DNA of 64,000 nucleotides from Ambrosia x helenae (taxonomy: Eukaryota; Streptophyta; Magnoliopsida; Asterales; Asteraceae). The DNA lies in assembly GCA_030844895.1 (NCBI GenBank), contig CM061231.1, positions 83,858,706 through 83,922,705 on the forward strand, in the 5' to 3' direction. A program made the translations under genes and the position numbers. The notes under the pieces were generated by a model. The model saw only the letters and a list, made by a program, of their open reading frames with translations, was not told the DNA's origin and ran no database searches. This document shows positions 11,990 to 25,994 of the stretch, piece after piece. Each line of letters opens with the position of its first letter. The stretch's first letter is position 1.

Positions 11990-12504
11990 TGTAAGCGAAA
12001 GATTTTAGCTAAAACAGGATTATACGATCATACAAGTCACAAAACCAGGTGCGGAAACCCTAGTTCTGAACAAAATGATAAAACTCTAATCAAAACACAA
12101 TCAAGATCATTTTCAAAGCTTTTTCATAGATTAACTTTCTCAAATATTCAATTACAATCAATCACACGTTAATCTAATCAATTACAGACTTTCACCAAAA
12201 TGACCTAGAACCTGACCTGAACACAGACACAACTGACAACTCTTTTACATACTCAAAAACACAAAACCTATTTATAGATACTGCAGGTTCGCCCCTTGCT
12301 GCTGGTCGAATGTGGACAATTTCCACATTCGCCCATAACCAATGGTCGAACATGTTCTTCTGATCAGCAACCTTGTACCTTCGACCAGATTAATCTACCT
12401 TCGCCCACTTTTATCTACATTCGCCCATAATATCTACCTTCGGCCAAGTCACTAACACATGTTAATAATGTTTATCCAATCATTAGTCGCAAAACGCATC
12501 AACA
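11990..12504 (-). repeat. Element C 3' LTR (515 bp)
   Basis: Matches 26658-27133 almost base for base apart from 39 extra bp around 12395-12440, where two more ACATTCGCCC-type motifs sit. Contains about eight such motifs and a 13-bp imperfect hairpin (about 12303-12333). Confidence 0.93.
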
Positions 12505-12516
12505 AACTCCCCCCTC
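12505..12516 (-). other. Element C polypurine tract
   Basis: On the minus strand GAGGGGGGAGTT abuts the LTR start TGTTGATGCG, the standard plus-strand DNA primer position. The third-ORF stop (TAG, 12519-12521) lies two bases upstream. Confidence 0.8.
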
Positions 12517-12518
12517 GA

Positions 12519-15500
12519 CTATTGATTGGATAGTTTTCTCTGTTGGTCCATTGTCTTGTTCATCAACTTGATTCTGAGCTGTTTCTTCTGCTCAGTAGTC
12601 ATTGGAGGCTCAAATGTTCTCTTCACTGGTTTAGACACATTCGCTATCTTCACTGTCTTACCAAGCTTACCCTCCAAATTGCTTCCCGCATTGATGTCAT
12701 AGGCAAAACAAACTCCAACCACTTGAGTGTATTTTCTTGCTTGATCAAAGTCTTTTGGTTCATAGTAGATCGGATTGTAGAAAAGCATGATGATGTCTTC
12801 AAACGTGCAATTAATCAACCACATAGGATCAAATACATGAACATGCTTGTATTTATCCTTTCCATCTCTCAACACGATCACCGCTTCAGCCTTTCTCCAA
12901 TCATAATACCAGAAGATAAAATCAGCACTGAAATGCTGTGGCATAGGCATCAAAGGTATCTTTCTCATCACTTCAGGTGCTTTGTAGATCAAAGTTACTC
13001 GCTTCATATTGGTTTGAGGATCAATATCCCTATGAACTTTTCTTCGGGGATATTGAGGCTTAAATCTGTTCCATCTCGTACGACTTTCCCAAACCAATTT
13101 ATCTGCGCACCAACCGACATGTGATCCATTTACTTCGGCACCTGACATTGGGAATCTGCATAAGTCTCTAACCGCCCAGTATGGTAGAGTAAGCAAGTCA
13201 CAGAATCTGTTGAAGTACAGGATTCTGGTTTCCCATTTTGCAGCAATACATTTCAGCCTGCCTAAGTAAGTCCACCCGAGAGCTCTGCCTTTGAACTTGG
13301 CATTATGAAATCTGTAAAAGTTACCTTGAGCTTCAGGCTTTGGTCGATTCTCATCCATTTCCTTCAATTTCTTCAAATAATTCTTCAACTCATCAGACTG
13401 GTTAGAAGAATCTTCCTTATCAGTACCGAATACCTTCTCCACAAACTCTTCACTCCTTTTCTGAGCTTTCTGTTTTGCTGACTTATTTGGTACCTCAGTG
13501 AAATCAGGAAATACTTCATTTTCATCCGTTTGTCTGAAGTACTGAGGGAACTCTTCATGAGTTATATCTTCCATCTCCACTTCATTGTTCTCAGGAGTCT
13601 GCATATCATCTGAATGACTTCCAATATCCTTTTCAGGAATATCTGGAATTGATTCATCCATCATAAACTCCTCAAAAGTTTTCCCTACCCTCTGTGCAAG
13701 ACCATCTAGTATTTCCTTTGCCACAGATGCAGGTAATTCCCCTTCTTCAAGATCAGGATCTTCATATTCCAACTCATATCTTAAGTCATCAGTTTGGAAT
13801 ATCTCAGCAAAACATCCTGTGAACTCAATGGTCCACTCTCTCTTTTCCAACATATCTTTATACAACTGTTTAGCATCATCAGATAGAGATCTCACCTTCT
13901 CATTCCAGAAAATACTTTCGTCTGAATCAACGTTCTCACCTTTCTTCTTAGAACTTGATTTCCAGTATCTTTCTTCTTTGATGTTCTCTTCTCATAAGTG
14001 AATCTAGAAGTATCATCTCCTCCATCATGATCACTACCACTGCTAAACTCATCTCCTTTCTGTCTCCCAGCACCTTCTGTATCATCATCATCATCATTTT
14101 TGTCATCATCATCATCACTTTTCTCCGATTCATCATCATCCTCATCATCATCTTGTTCTTTATCAGATTCAGAATCTTAATAATCGACTTTCTCTTCTTC
14201 TTCTTCTTCATCTTCTTCACCCTCTTTCAACTGGGGTGCCCTGCTATAAAGCTCGTCAATCAAATTACTAAGGCGTTTGTTTTCATTCCTTAGTTCTTTG
14301 TTATCCTCTTTAATCAGCTTCAATCTGTTCTTATTCCTCGAACATTTGCCTTCAAGCTTTTTGTTCTTTGCTTCCAACATCTTAATCTTATCATTTATCT
14401 CATCCTGATTAGATTTCGAAGCAACCACGATCTGAAGCATTTTCTCCTCATTTTGCTTAAACTTAGCAATCTCAGCCTGTTGAGCAACTAACATCTTCAT
14501 CATATCTTCCATTTTCTTATTCACTTGCTTCATGACATCGTCATCCACAGTTACTTTCTTCGACTTTGATTTAGATGGCTCAACTTCAGCTACTTTCTCC
14601 TTCTGAGGCTTTCTGAACATATCGAGCACTTTATCCAAATCGACATTGAATTGATCGATTGGTAAAGTCTCTGCCTCTTTCGTTTTCTTCTGCTTTTTAG
14701 AAACAGGTGAAGACAGCTTAGATGATGTACCTGCATCAGGTACTCTTTTACCCTTCAATAACTGAGCTAACTCTTTCTCCCTCAGCTCTTTTGTACTCGA
14801 CTTCTTGGCCATGGTCTTTTGCTTCTTTGTCTTGGGCAAATTGACCACTACAGTCTCTCCAATATGTAAATCATCCATATTAATACCTGTACCGTCATCA
14901 TTCAACGACTTTGTCCTTCTCTCAGCTTCTTCTATCGACTTGTTCAAGGATTCAGACTCACCAACCATAGTGGCCTTACGTTTGGTGGTCCTCACATTTT
15001 CAGTATCAGAATCCCACTGTTCCTCTACTTCAGTCTCTTCTGAATCTACCGACTCTTCGTCCACCAAACCTGATCCTTTCTTCGCTGTCGATTTCTGTCT
15101 AACCGCTTGTTGCTTAGAGCTTCCCTGATCCACAGTCTTTCCCTTGCCCTTCCCTTTGGCTCCAGGATTGACTACTTGCCGTTTCCTCTTAGTGTTTGCA
15201 TCGGCGTACACTAAAGGATCATCGTTGTCCGAGTCACTGTTATCATGTCTAGCTTTGTTCTGTCCAGGATCAGTGTAATCCTGACGAATCAAAGCCCCAA
15301 ATAATCTCCTGTTAGGTGGCTTCTCACTATCAGGCACACCTTTGTAACCCTTCATTCTCATCAATGTTCTAATGTTCATATGATCTTGACCTAGGATCAT
15401 AGTCGGATCCTTTTTCAACATAGGATACTTATAGTCAAAGATCATCATCAGAAATCTCGGATATAACATGAACTTCTTGTTCTTCATTCCTTTCAGCATC

Positions 15501-16156
15501 TCCAGCATATGATCAAGAATCATCCCAGATACGTTAAATGGTTTGTTGAGTGTCAACGCAACCATTAACGAACTTAAACTCCTTCTCATGACATCATATC
15601 CACCGCTCACACACCCAAATACGTGGATAAGAACATGTGCAAAATACTTAAACTGCACTCCCAGCTTCCCCTTATACATAGATCCGTCAGTAATTGGACC
15701 TTTGTATTTCATCCGTAAGAAACACGCTTTCTGCTCTGTCCATGACAACTCCCTGGGATCTTCACTATCTTCAAACTTTATCTGTAACGCTTCCCGAATA
15801 TCAGCTTCAGTCAAGAACATCTCCATATCCTGAATCTTGCTCTTGATGATCGTTTGATTCTCCCAGAAGTCATACTTCGCATTTCGGTAGAAATCTTCAA
15901 TAATGTCTCTGTATATGATCGTCGGTGTGGCTAATGCATGAACTATTCTGCTCCTCTTCAGAAACTCTATGATCCCGGTGAACTCCGTATTCTTCTCTAC
16001 ATCACCGAGATATGCGCAACAGTTATGCGATCTTTCAAACGGCCAACTGCTTGGAACAGACGTTTCTGCCTCTGGCACCGGATCTGAAACTATGATCTCA
16101 GCTGGAACTTCAACATTAGCTACTGGTGCTTCAATGTTTTCAGATTGATCAGCCAT
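12519..16156 (-). pseudogene. Element C third ORF (env position), about 1200 codons, broken
   Basis: The best start is the ATG at 16156-16154 (MADQSEN), immediately preceded on the minus strand by TTTTAATGTGCAG, a strong 3' splice-site sequence. The N-terminal domain (about residues 50-270) is homologous to the ORF at 49135 in element A: F-L-K-R-S-R ... P-T-I-I-Y-R-D ... F-Y-R-N-A and the later F-M-L-Y-P-R-F-L. Then come Lys/Glu/Ser-rich regions with basic stretches, a coiled coil (about 14240-14440), a long acidic Asp/Glu run, and a C-terminal domain (12519-13330) resembling element Z's ORF. A TAA at 14177-14179 and a frameshift near 13950 break it. No obvious transmembrane or signal segment, so calling it Env would be unsupported; the acidic/basic coiled-coil build looks more like a chromatin or RNA-associated protein (inference). 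Confidence 0.7.
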
Positions 16157-18543
16157 CTGCACATTAAAATCAAACAAACACGTCAAAATACAAAAACGAC
16201 AAAAATTACACAAATTCTGGTCAAAAACATACTGCACATTCGCCCGTTTTAGAATGGTCGAATGTGAGATTATTTGGTCGAATGTGAAAATTATGGTCGA
16301 ATGTGAACATGATCTGAGTAAAAGTCACTTTCGTCCAGATTATTGTACATTCGCCCAACCCGATTCCACCTTCGCCCGTTTATTTGAACCGAAGGTGAAA
16401 AAGTTTATCCCAAAGTTTAAAATTCTGCCAAAGTTGAATATAACATGTTATTTTGATCTGAATATGTTCTAACAAGGCCGATTAACACTCGTGTATTACC
16501 AATTGTCCTCAAATTTCAATTTACATCAGTTTTAAAGGAAGAATTAGGTTAAAACAGTCTATACAATCGATTAAACAATCAAATGGTGTTGAAAACCTAA
16601 TTCCTTTATTCTTCTCCCCCTAAAACTGATGTGGATTGAATGTAACTCAAAAACAACCATTAACAATCATCCTAAGACCCTAAAATTTAAACCCTAAGTC
16701 CGGTTCTTAAAAACGTCAATTCTGATCTGAAATGATGTCCAATACCTGTAAAATTTGTCTTAAAACAATCAGTAAATAAGCAGGGAACAATAAACAATGA
16801 TCAACAGAATCTCAGCAACAAGGTCTGGTTATCGATAAAATTTTGAAAAATTTTGAATGAAGGGCTCGAATGTGAACTGGCTAAGTTATAGAAGCTACAT
16901 TCGTCCGTTGTTGTTGGTCGAATGTGGGTGAAGTCCACATTCGCCCCAAATGAATGGCACGAATGTGAAATATGGCCACCTTCGTCCACCCGAAGGTAAA
17001 ATGTATACCCGGAGGTGGATTTTGTCACCCGGAAGTGAAAAGCTCACATTCGTCCAAAATCAAAACGGTCGAAGGTAATGATTTTTCCACATTCGACCCA
17101 ATTAAGGGGCGAATGTGAAATGGAAAAATCTGAAAATTTCGCCAAATCACGAATTCGAATCCCGTTCAACATTTTTCAATCCGTTAAACTTCCAAAACTC
17201 AAATTTTCACGTTTTGAATGATACAAAGCCCAGATGGTGTTCTCAAATCTCAGAAATTGACGATCAAACATCCTCGGTTATCAAAAATAAAGCAGAAATG
17301 CAAATATTTTTGGATTTTCTGAAATTTTATCAAAACACACCTAAAATCTTTTTGGATTTTGTATCTTTTTGACAATAAAAGTAAAATGCAACAAAGTAAA
17401 ATGCATCAAAGTAAATGAAAGCAGTAAACATTTTGTGATTTCCGGTAAGAGGATCATATCAGTTTTCTGAGAAATCTGATCACAGCGTTGATCTTTTCAT
17501 TTAACATTATCATTAGAAACTGTATGTGACACGGCAATTGCTGATATTGTTGTCCACATAAGCTCACATGCAGACAGTTACGCAATGCTTTAAAATGATA
17601 CGAATTAGATGTATTAGACTAACACATTATGGTTCCCACACACACGACATACTCCCGTATCAAGAAGTAAATGCACAAAGACTCATTGTAAAGCGTGATT
17701 ATGCTTTCGTCGCCTGTAATTGTACAAGATATAATGCATAGAGGTATACAGGTCAGCAAATTAATGCAGCAAAGTAACATATGCATTATACCAGGTTGAG
17801 GACTGATATTAATCATGATTTGCATCAATGATCAATACGATGTAATAGATAATCTTTGATCATCATATAACATGGAAAGTTCCTCAATTCGGTAACTTTA
17901 GGATTTGGCATATAGCTCTTTTATAAAGACATCCTGTCTGATCTAGGTCCGTAATGACTTACAGCAGAAGATCAGATAGGCTATCCCCAGACAACTAATA
18001 ACATAACGACCCTAAACCTCCGAGTTTTGTACAAATACCCTATCAAACGAAATTACGGTACTAAGACCATATGTCCATGAGGTGTTCAGCCACAAACGCG
18101 TAGTTTGTTATGTTTGTATCACTAATGCACGCAATATTTAGTCTACGAAGCCTATCAGCACATCACACGTAATCAACATACGTCTCATTATACTATACAA
18201 TTCGTTAGCCTGTGCCAGATCCCCACTGATGTACTATCATTTCCTCTTTTTATCCAGGAAATCATTTTGGTTTTTCTAATTTTTAGGTATTTTGAAAATT
18301 TTTCAATGTTTTTGGTTTTTCTGATAAAATGACTCCCCCTAAAATAAAGAACATATTTTTGGGTTTTAATTTTTCTGAAAAACAAAACAAAAATTTGAAA
18401 GAAACAATCCACTTGAAAGCATCAACTTCTTTGAGGATTATGATAGTAAAGAGAAATTCCCAATTAGCAAAGAGAAATTCCCAATTAAAAAAAAAATTTA
18501 AAACTAAAACTAAAAATTAAAAAGCGATAAACCGAGGTGCCGA
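16157..18543 (-). other. Element C noncoding region between pol and third ORF
   Basis: 2.4 kb without a credible ORF. Two clusters of GGTCGAATGTG/CACATTCGCCC-type motifs lie at about 16235-16400 and 16860-17120. A possible TATA (TTTATAAAAG, minus, about 17924-17933) and a 3' splice-site-like end at the ORF suggest it may hold a promoter with a 5' UTR intron, or be the intron of a spliced subgenomic RNA. Neither is proven. Confidence 0.5.
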
Positions 18544-21500
18544 TTAGTCCTGTTTTTCCTTTATATTGTTTACTTTTAAAAGATATTCAAAGCGGGATCT
18601 GTCAAAAGCTTTTGTAAACAAATCTGCACGTTGGTAGTCAGTATGGATTTTGACCATATCTATCAATTCCTTAGCGTAACAATCACGGATAAAATGATAT
18701 TTAATCCGGATATGTTTCGCTTTAGAATGATTTTCAGTATTTTTAGTTAATGCAATTGCGGCTTCGTTGTCACAGTGTATAGGGGTTTTAAGAAACTGCA
18801 AACCGTAATCGACCATCTGTTGTTGGATCCAGAGCACTTGCGAACAGCAACTCGAGGCTGAAATGTACTCGGCTTCACATGTAGACAGTGCCACGGAAGT
18901 CTGTTTCTTGCATTGCCAGGTAATTAACCTGCTCCCTAAAAACTGGCAACCAGCTGTTGTTGATTTGCTATCTTTGTCACAGCCGCCCCAATCTGCATCA
19001 CTAAAAGCAATAAAATCAAAATCATCATCATTAGGGTACCAAAGTCCTTTTGATGGACAACCCTTCAGATATCGAAGGATACGCTTGACCGCCGTCAGAT
19101 GACTTTGTTTCGGCTTCGATTGATAGCGAGCACAGAGACACGTTGCATACATAATATCTGGTCGAGACGCTGTCAAATACATCAGAGATCCGATGATTGC
19201 TCTGTATGTAAATGGGTCTGTCAGCTCCCCCTTAGCGTCGACACCAATCCCGTGATTGGGTTGAATCGGGGTATCCATCGGCTTAGAATCCTCCATCTGG
19301 AATCGGCTCAAGATGTCGGATACATATTTCGTCTGGTGAATGAAGATCCCGTCGGGTCTTTGGTCCACCTGTAAGCCGAGGAAAAACTGCATCTCCCCCA
19401 TTGCGCTCATTTCGAACTTTTCCTGCATGACAGTTTCGAATTCCCTGCATAAAAGTTCGTTAGTTGAACCAAATATAATATCATCAACGTAAATCTGTAC
19501 TAGAAGCAAATCATCTCCCGTCTTCTTCGTGAAGAGGGTGCAATCGACGAGGCCGCGCTTGAATCCTTTGGAGATGAGGTATGTACTTAGCTCCTCGTAC
19601 CACTGTCTTGGAGCCTGGTGCAAACCATATAAAGCTTTGTTCAGCACGTAGACCTTGTCCCGGTGGATTGGGTCCTCAAAGCCTGGTGGCTGCCCGACAT
19701 AAACCTCCTCCTTGACTTTCCCGTACAAAAATGCGCTCTTGACGTCCATTTGATAGACTTTGAATTTCTTGTATGAAGCAAACGCGAGGCATCCGAATAG
19801 CTTCAATTCGTGCTACTGGTGCATAGATTTCATTGTAATCAATCCCTTCGATTTGATGGAAACCCTGCACGACCAATCTGGCTTTGTTGCGAACAATAAC
19901 TCCACGATCATCCTTTTTGCACTTAAACACCCACTTAGTGCCTATTTTCTTCCTTCCCGGCGGCAAATCTGTGAGCGTCCAGACTCCCAATTTCTGGAAT
20001 TGCAATAACTCCTCCTGCATTGCCTCAACCCAGGCATCTTCATTCAAAGCGTCTTTGTATGTCCTTGGCTCTACCTGCGACATATAACATGCAAACGACC
20101 AATCATTTTGACTACCAGATTTTTGAATTTTGGCATATAATGCTAAAGCACCAAAACTCTCTGGCGAGTTAACGCTTTTCAGCTGCCCTCTGGTCATAAC
20201 ACCACTTCCAGGATCACCGATAACTTGCTCCAGCGGGTGAATACGATGAATCCGAGATTCCGGATTAACAGGTACAATAACTCCCGTCTGAGCAGTTAAG
20301 TTTTCTACAGCATCCTGATCATGACCCGTGTTTGATGATGAAGCAACATCTGGATTTGAAGTTGGGTTCACAGGTTGCGCCTCTAATTCTTCTGCATGTT
20401 CAAGAACTGCTTCTTTAAATTGTTCATCTTCAGATTCTGAAGTGTCTAATGAAGTTGAAGCCTCTTGAAACATCTCTTCCTCTTGTATAGGAGCACTGGT
20501 ATCATTAGAAGCTGGTGGGGGGTTTACGGTGATTGGACGCATCAACGGTGAAGTCGCCGCGTTTTCACACTCGTAAAGTAATCTGATAACAGCTTCTTCA
20601 ACCAAGCTATCTAGGTTGAATGATTCAAAGAAATCTTTGTAATCAAACATCCAATCAGGACCCGTGCCTTGCAAATTTTGAGTGTATCGTTGAACTTCCA
20701 CGTTAGCCCAATCCTCCACTTGACGAGTTCGCTTGTTGAATACCCGTTTGAGTGGGGTTGCATATCCAACAAAATATCCCTCCTCAGCTTTAGGACTAAA
20801 CTTCTCACCTGGATTCAACATCGTGCATGGCGCCCCGAAAGGTTCTAGATACTCTAAGTTGGGCTTTCGTCGGTGTAACAGTTCATAAGATGTTTTTCCA
20901 AACTTCTTCACTGTTAGAACCCGATTTAATGTATAATTTGCTGCATAAATCGCCTCATTCCAGAACATTACTGGAAGATTTGAATCAGCGAGCATTGTTC
21001 TAGCCGCTTCAATTAGAGTCCTATTGTTTCGTTCAGCAACACCGTTCTGCTGTGGGGTATACGGAGCCGAATATTCATGATGTATCCCTTTGCGTTCACA
21101 AAGTTCATCCATCTTGGCGTTTTTGAACTCCGTCCCGTTGTCACTCCTGATTCTTTTTATCTTCAAATTGTAGATATTCTCCAATCGAGTGAACAGAACT
21201 TGTAGGTTGGTAAAGGTGTCACTTTTGTTCTTCAAACACATCACCCATGAAAATCGTGAATAGTCATCAGTGACAACTAAACAATAAAGCTCTCCAAGAT
21301 GACTTTTGCGCTTGACTGGTCCGAAAAGGTCCATGTGCAATCGCTCAAGCGGCATCTCAACAGAGTTAACTTTCTTCACTTTATGGGACTGTTTGTGTTG
21401 TTTTCCTTTCATACAACTTACACACTTGTCGTTCAGATGGAAATGTTTCACGTTTACTCCATCGACAAGCCCATTTCTCACCAGTTGATTCATTTTTCTC

Positions 21501-21994
21501 AGATGAATGTGCCCCATTCTGCGGTGCCACATTATCGATTCTTTTTCCGTCGCCTTGGATAAAAAGCATGTTATTTGCCCCTGTGATGTCATCGCCTTGG
21601 ACATGTCAAGAATATAAAGATTGTTGACGCGAGGTGCCATCAACATTACCCACTCCTTTGGAATTTTGAAGCCCGGTTTGAGAATATAACAGGATTTGTC
21701 ATCGAAATGCACAGAAAATTGTTTATCACATATTTGACTGACGCTCAACAGATTATAGTCTATCTGCTTGACATAAGAAATCCGCTCGAAAGTCACAATC
21801 CCATTACTCACGCTTCCTTCCATTGTGATATATCCTCCTTTATTACCCGCGAAAGCGACATACCCTCCATTAATGTTTTTCACATCAAACAGCAATGCGA
21901 GATCCCCCGTCATGTGGCCTGAAGCTCCACTATCAACAATCCATAGACTGCTAATAGGGCCAGCTGAAGCTCCCTGCACACAAAAAGTAAACAT
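18544..21994 (-). pseudogene. Element C pol (protease, integrase, RT, RNase H), one frameshift
   Basis: Polyprotein for particle maturation, cDNA synthesis and integration. Protease motif WIVDSGASGHMTG is intact near residue 25; the GAG-pre-integrase segment has WHRRMGHIHLRKMNQL; the integrase core shows MDLFGPV, TDDYSR, SDNGTEF and the PQQNGVAERNNRTL segment holding the catalytic Glu; RT shows KVYQMDVKSAFLYGK and YVDDIIFGST; RNase H shows FSDADWGG, STCEAEY and HCDNEAA. Apart from a frameshift near 19795, just before the RT core, the catalytic residues look intact. The frame opens directly after the gag stop TAA (21995-21997) in the same frame. A near-recent copy by its LTRs; the frameshift could also be an assembly error. 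Confidence 0.88.
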
Positions 21995-24900
21995 TTAGTT
22001 CTTTCGGGGGACCCAAGCCTGAGTCTTGGGCCTTTGAACATCGGCTTTCAAAGAAACATCCTCATTAACTTTTTCAACAACTTTTTGTTTTGGATCAATC
22101 TTTTTCTGATTGTTCAAAACACTTTCATTTTTCTCACTTACCTTCGAAGTAGAAGCTCCTGGAGTACTATTAGGTGACCAAGATTGTTCAGACCTTTTAA
22201 GAATACGAATTTGAGATTTTGGTTTCTCAATTGGTTTCTGAACATTGTTAACAAAAGTAACTTTCTTGGCAACCTTATCTGAGTTAACAGACTTAGGTCC
22301 AACATTTGATTTGACAATTGGTTTTTGTGGAACCTTTTGCCTATCAATTGTTGCGTTCACCACAGGCTTTCTCCATGATTGTTCCATAGCAATCCGATTT
22401 CTTTGATCATATTGAATTGGACGATTGTTCCTCATTTGAAAATTGTTTGATTATAAAACTGTTGTTGTTGAGGAACAACTCGTCTATGTGGTGGAACATA
22501 ATGATCAATCGGTTTTCTCATGGAATTTCTAACTTCAACCTCATGTCTTTTATGCCTTACATATGGACACTGAGCAAGTAAATGCCCACGTTCCCCACAT
22601 TTAAAGCATTTTCGATACTCTTCAAAAACATAATGAGCATTTGGTGGAGCAAATGATCTAACAGGATATTGATCATTATACTGTTGATTCCTCAAACTCT
22701 CAGGAAGTGGTCCTTTTGAGTAAGTGGGCTCATGAAAACCATTTGCTTTATCATTTGGTCGAATGAACTCAGTGACATGGACCTTTGGTTCTTGAGGAAC
22801 ATCCGAAAACAATTTCTTTAAATTTCTGGTGGAATTTCGTTTGTTCTCTCATGTTTTGGAAACCAAATAGTGCTTTCTTGCCATATCTTTTCAATTTTAG
22901 CATAGTTAGCATTTTTGATTGGAAATTCCTCATCAGAGATGATTTTATCGGATCCTTCCATCCGATAAAACACCCTGACAGGTTTGTCACTTGGTTCATT
23001 CTCAAAATCCTTTCTAATCTCATTCTTTTCAGACTTTTTCTCACGATGAACAGTTGTCATCGGATGCACATGTTGAGATGGTGACACTGGTTCAGTAGTA
23101 ATGATGTGATTTTCTTTTGGAATCTCACATACATTAACAGTTTGGTCATTACCAGTATCATCATTCTCTGAGTCTGAATTCACACTTTCAGCATAAACAC
23201 CCTCATCATTCAAGCCTAAAATCGGTCTCACATCAGAATGAGGATCACCAATACTCGAGGTATTAGATTCCATTTCCGATGATGAGTCTGATTTTACCAA
23301 ACTCTCCGGTATAACTTGGTGATAGTTATGATTTTCAAAAAGAACCGGAGATGGTACAGACTTGTAATTAGGTGTTTTGTCATCAATAATATGATCTACC
23401 ACATAAGCAACATTCTTATAACTTTCCAACTTTTTGTTAACCTTTTCAGCAAAGCATTTTATGGCTGCCATTTCCAACTTGGTGTTTTCAATTTCATTGA
23501 TATAGTTGTTTATTGCCAATTGTTTCAATGACAAAGTGTTTTTCAAGTCGGAAATGTCCTTTTTATAGCCATCTAATACTTTGTTGAAAGCATTCAACTC
23601 TTTGCGAGTAGATTGACTGTTCATGATAGCACTATCACGTTCAATACGGAGTTGTTTAATCTCCTCAGTCAATCTATCACATTTCTCACAATGTTTAACA
23701 GTTTTAACATCAGTGCTAGAATCAGAACTTACAGGTTTAGGCGGTTCAGTCATGGCCATTAGTGCAAAATGAGCTTCCTTTCCAGTGAAAAACTTGGAGT
23801 AGTCAATCTTGGTGAAAGCATCATCAGCAATGCACGACTTCCTCGTCATCAAAAAGTCAGCTTCTGCCAGCAGCTGATCAATATCATCATCTAAAGAATC
23901 AACACTTGCCTCTGTGTCTGATTCGCTCTCAGAATCTGAATAAACTGATCTACACTCTTCAGGAACATCAGTAACAGAATCAATCACCATTCCAGAACTC
24001 GTTTCCTCAGCCTTAACCTCAACAGGTTCATTCTCCACTTCCATCTCAGTCTCAGAATCATCACTTTCACACTCCTCAGTTTCTTTCTTCTCATCAACCG
24101 CCACCGACTCTTCCATATCAACCTGATAAGCAACACATGCCACATTCCCACCAGTAGTCACTTCCTCAACTCCTATTTGCATACCCGACCAGTCAAACCT
24201 TTCATCCTGTTGAGTCACCAAAGCTTGGTTCTGACTCGCATTCTGTTGAGTCTCATTAGGTGTAGTGATCGGTATAACTGTTCGGTTTGTGTTGTTAGGA
24301 GATTGGTTTTGAATCTGGTTTTGAGTGTTTGGTTGTCTGTTTTGGTTGTTAAAGTTTCGGTTTTGGTAGTTGTTGTTATTTTGGTAAGAAACTTGGTTTT
24401 GTTGTTGACGGTTCTGGTAATTTGCATTGAAAGGGTTTTGATTACCTTGTTTAGGTGGCTGGGTGCATTCCCTTTTAAAGTGTCCTTTTTCTCCACAATT
24501 AAAACACGTAACCTTCTCCTTGTTGAATCCGTAGGTTGTGTTGGGAGAAGTTGCCAAATCAGTCCTACCTGTTTTCTCAATGAACTCTGTTGCTCTTCTC
24601 ATGATACTCGCAAAAGCCCATTGGATGTCAATGAGTTCCATCTCTTCCTTGTCAATCTGTGCATAGTCTTCGTTGGTTAAGTTGTTGTTCCCAATCTGAC
24701 TAGCAACTAACCCATTGTAGGATGAAACCATTGCTGAGACTAATGCAATGTGTTGCTGAGCAACCTCCACAGTCACATTTCCCAAGTTAGATGTATCCAA
24801 AACCACTGGTTGTTGATTAGGTTGAGTAACTTGGTTTATTAGTTGTTGTGATTGGTTAGCGGGGTAAAAACCTGCTTGTTGCATTGGGGAGAGTGGTGAA

Positions 24901-25994
24901 ATGTAGGAATTGTATTGTGGTGGTGTGTATGATGGTTGTGAGTAGGATGATGTTTGTGTCAAGTAGTTGGTGGTTGGTTTTGATGATTCCATGACATTGG
25001 AAATACATGCAACATGTGGTGCAATGCTTCCTGAGCTCGAGTTACCAACTGGAACTGAAGTGCCTCCAAAATACAAACTAGGATTCTGAGGAATCTGTGA
25101 CCTTCTAGCTTTCCTCCTATCCTCCATCTCTTTGTTCTCCAGCTTTTCGATAAACTCTGAAATAGTCCAGAATTGATAAGCATCCTTCTCTCTGAGAACT
25201 TCCACATGCTGATCCCATTGTGGTGGTAAAGCATCTGCAAACTTATCCACCTGCTTAGTCATTGGAATCTGTACACCATAACTAGACAATTCAGACAACA
25301 AATGCATATATCTAGGAGTTAGTTCTTTTAGAGTTTCATTATTAATAAAAGAAAAATTCTCAAACTCTTTGATCAATTCTTCCATTCTCAAGCTCCTAGT
25401 CTTCTCATTACCATCATGCTTCCTCTTAAGCTTATCCCAAAGCTGCTTTGATGTAGTACATGTCCCAAACTGATGCAACAGATCACTTGTGATTGCCTGT
25501 GTCAATTGGGAAAAAGCCTTCTTCTCCACCGCAAACTTCTTTTTCTCCTCCTCTGACATACTCTCCAACGGAACTGGTTCACCAGTATTCTCCAACACTG
25601 GTGGTGTGTATCCCGTAGCAATCATTCTCCAAGCCTCTGCTCCTTCTACTCCCATGCCTTCCAAATGGATCTTGAACATGGTATGCCACTGATTATACTC
25701 TTGCATTTCCATGAGCTTCGGTGGCCGAGTTCCACTACCTGTAGACAAATCCTTAATCAAAGTAGAAATAGCATTAGTAGTTTGAGTATTTACCGCCGCT
25801 GCTGCTACTCCCCAGTAATCAGATTGTAGTGCCGGATGTGCTACACTTTGAGGCATCGTGCTCGTCGTTGCCATGTAGTTAAGTGGTTGTGAAGACTGTG
25901 TGTTCGTCTTTTGCGCTGCCACTGTCCATGGGTCCATCGTTTGCTGTTGTGGTTGTGTTGTTGCTGATCCCGGAGTAGTTTGAAAACGCCACAT
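21995..25994 (-). pseudogene. Element C gag, long two-part form, frameshifted
   Basis: Start chosen at ATG 25994 (MWRFQTTPG). Order: Gln/Thr-rich N-terminus; capsid with the UBN2-type pattern (WDKLKRKHDGNEKTRSLRM; LPPQWDQHVEVLREKD); Gln/Asn-rich linker; CCHC knuckle CFNCGEKGHFKREC (about 24466-24508); acidic region; coiled coil (about 23410-23700); second knuckle CFKCGERGHLLAQC (about 22568-22611); basic tail. About 1330 residues, far longer than a typical Copia gag. Frameshifts near 22815 and 22440; the terminal TAA is in frame with pol. A 3' splice-site-like TTTTTTCTTAG ends ten bases before the ATG. Same architecture as A's gag, so the second zinc-finger part is a lineage feature. Confidence 0.82.

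Noticed and set aside
13948..14293. Met/Lys-rich and Ile/Phe-rich ORFs on both strands
   Set aside because: Both are off-frame readings of the Asp/Glu-rich codon run (GAT/GAA repeats) in element C's third ORF.
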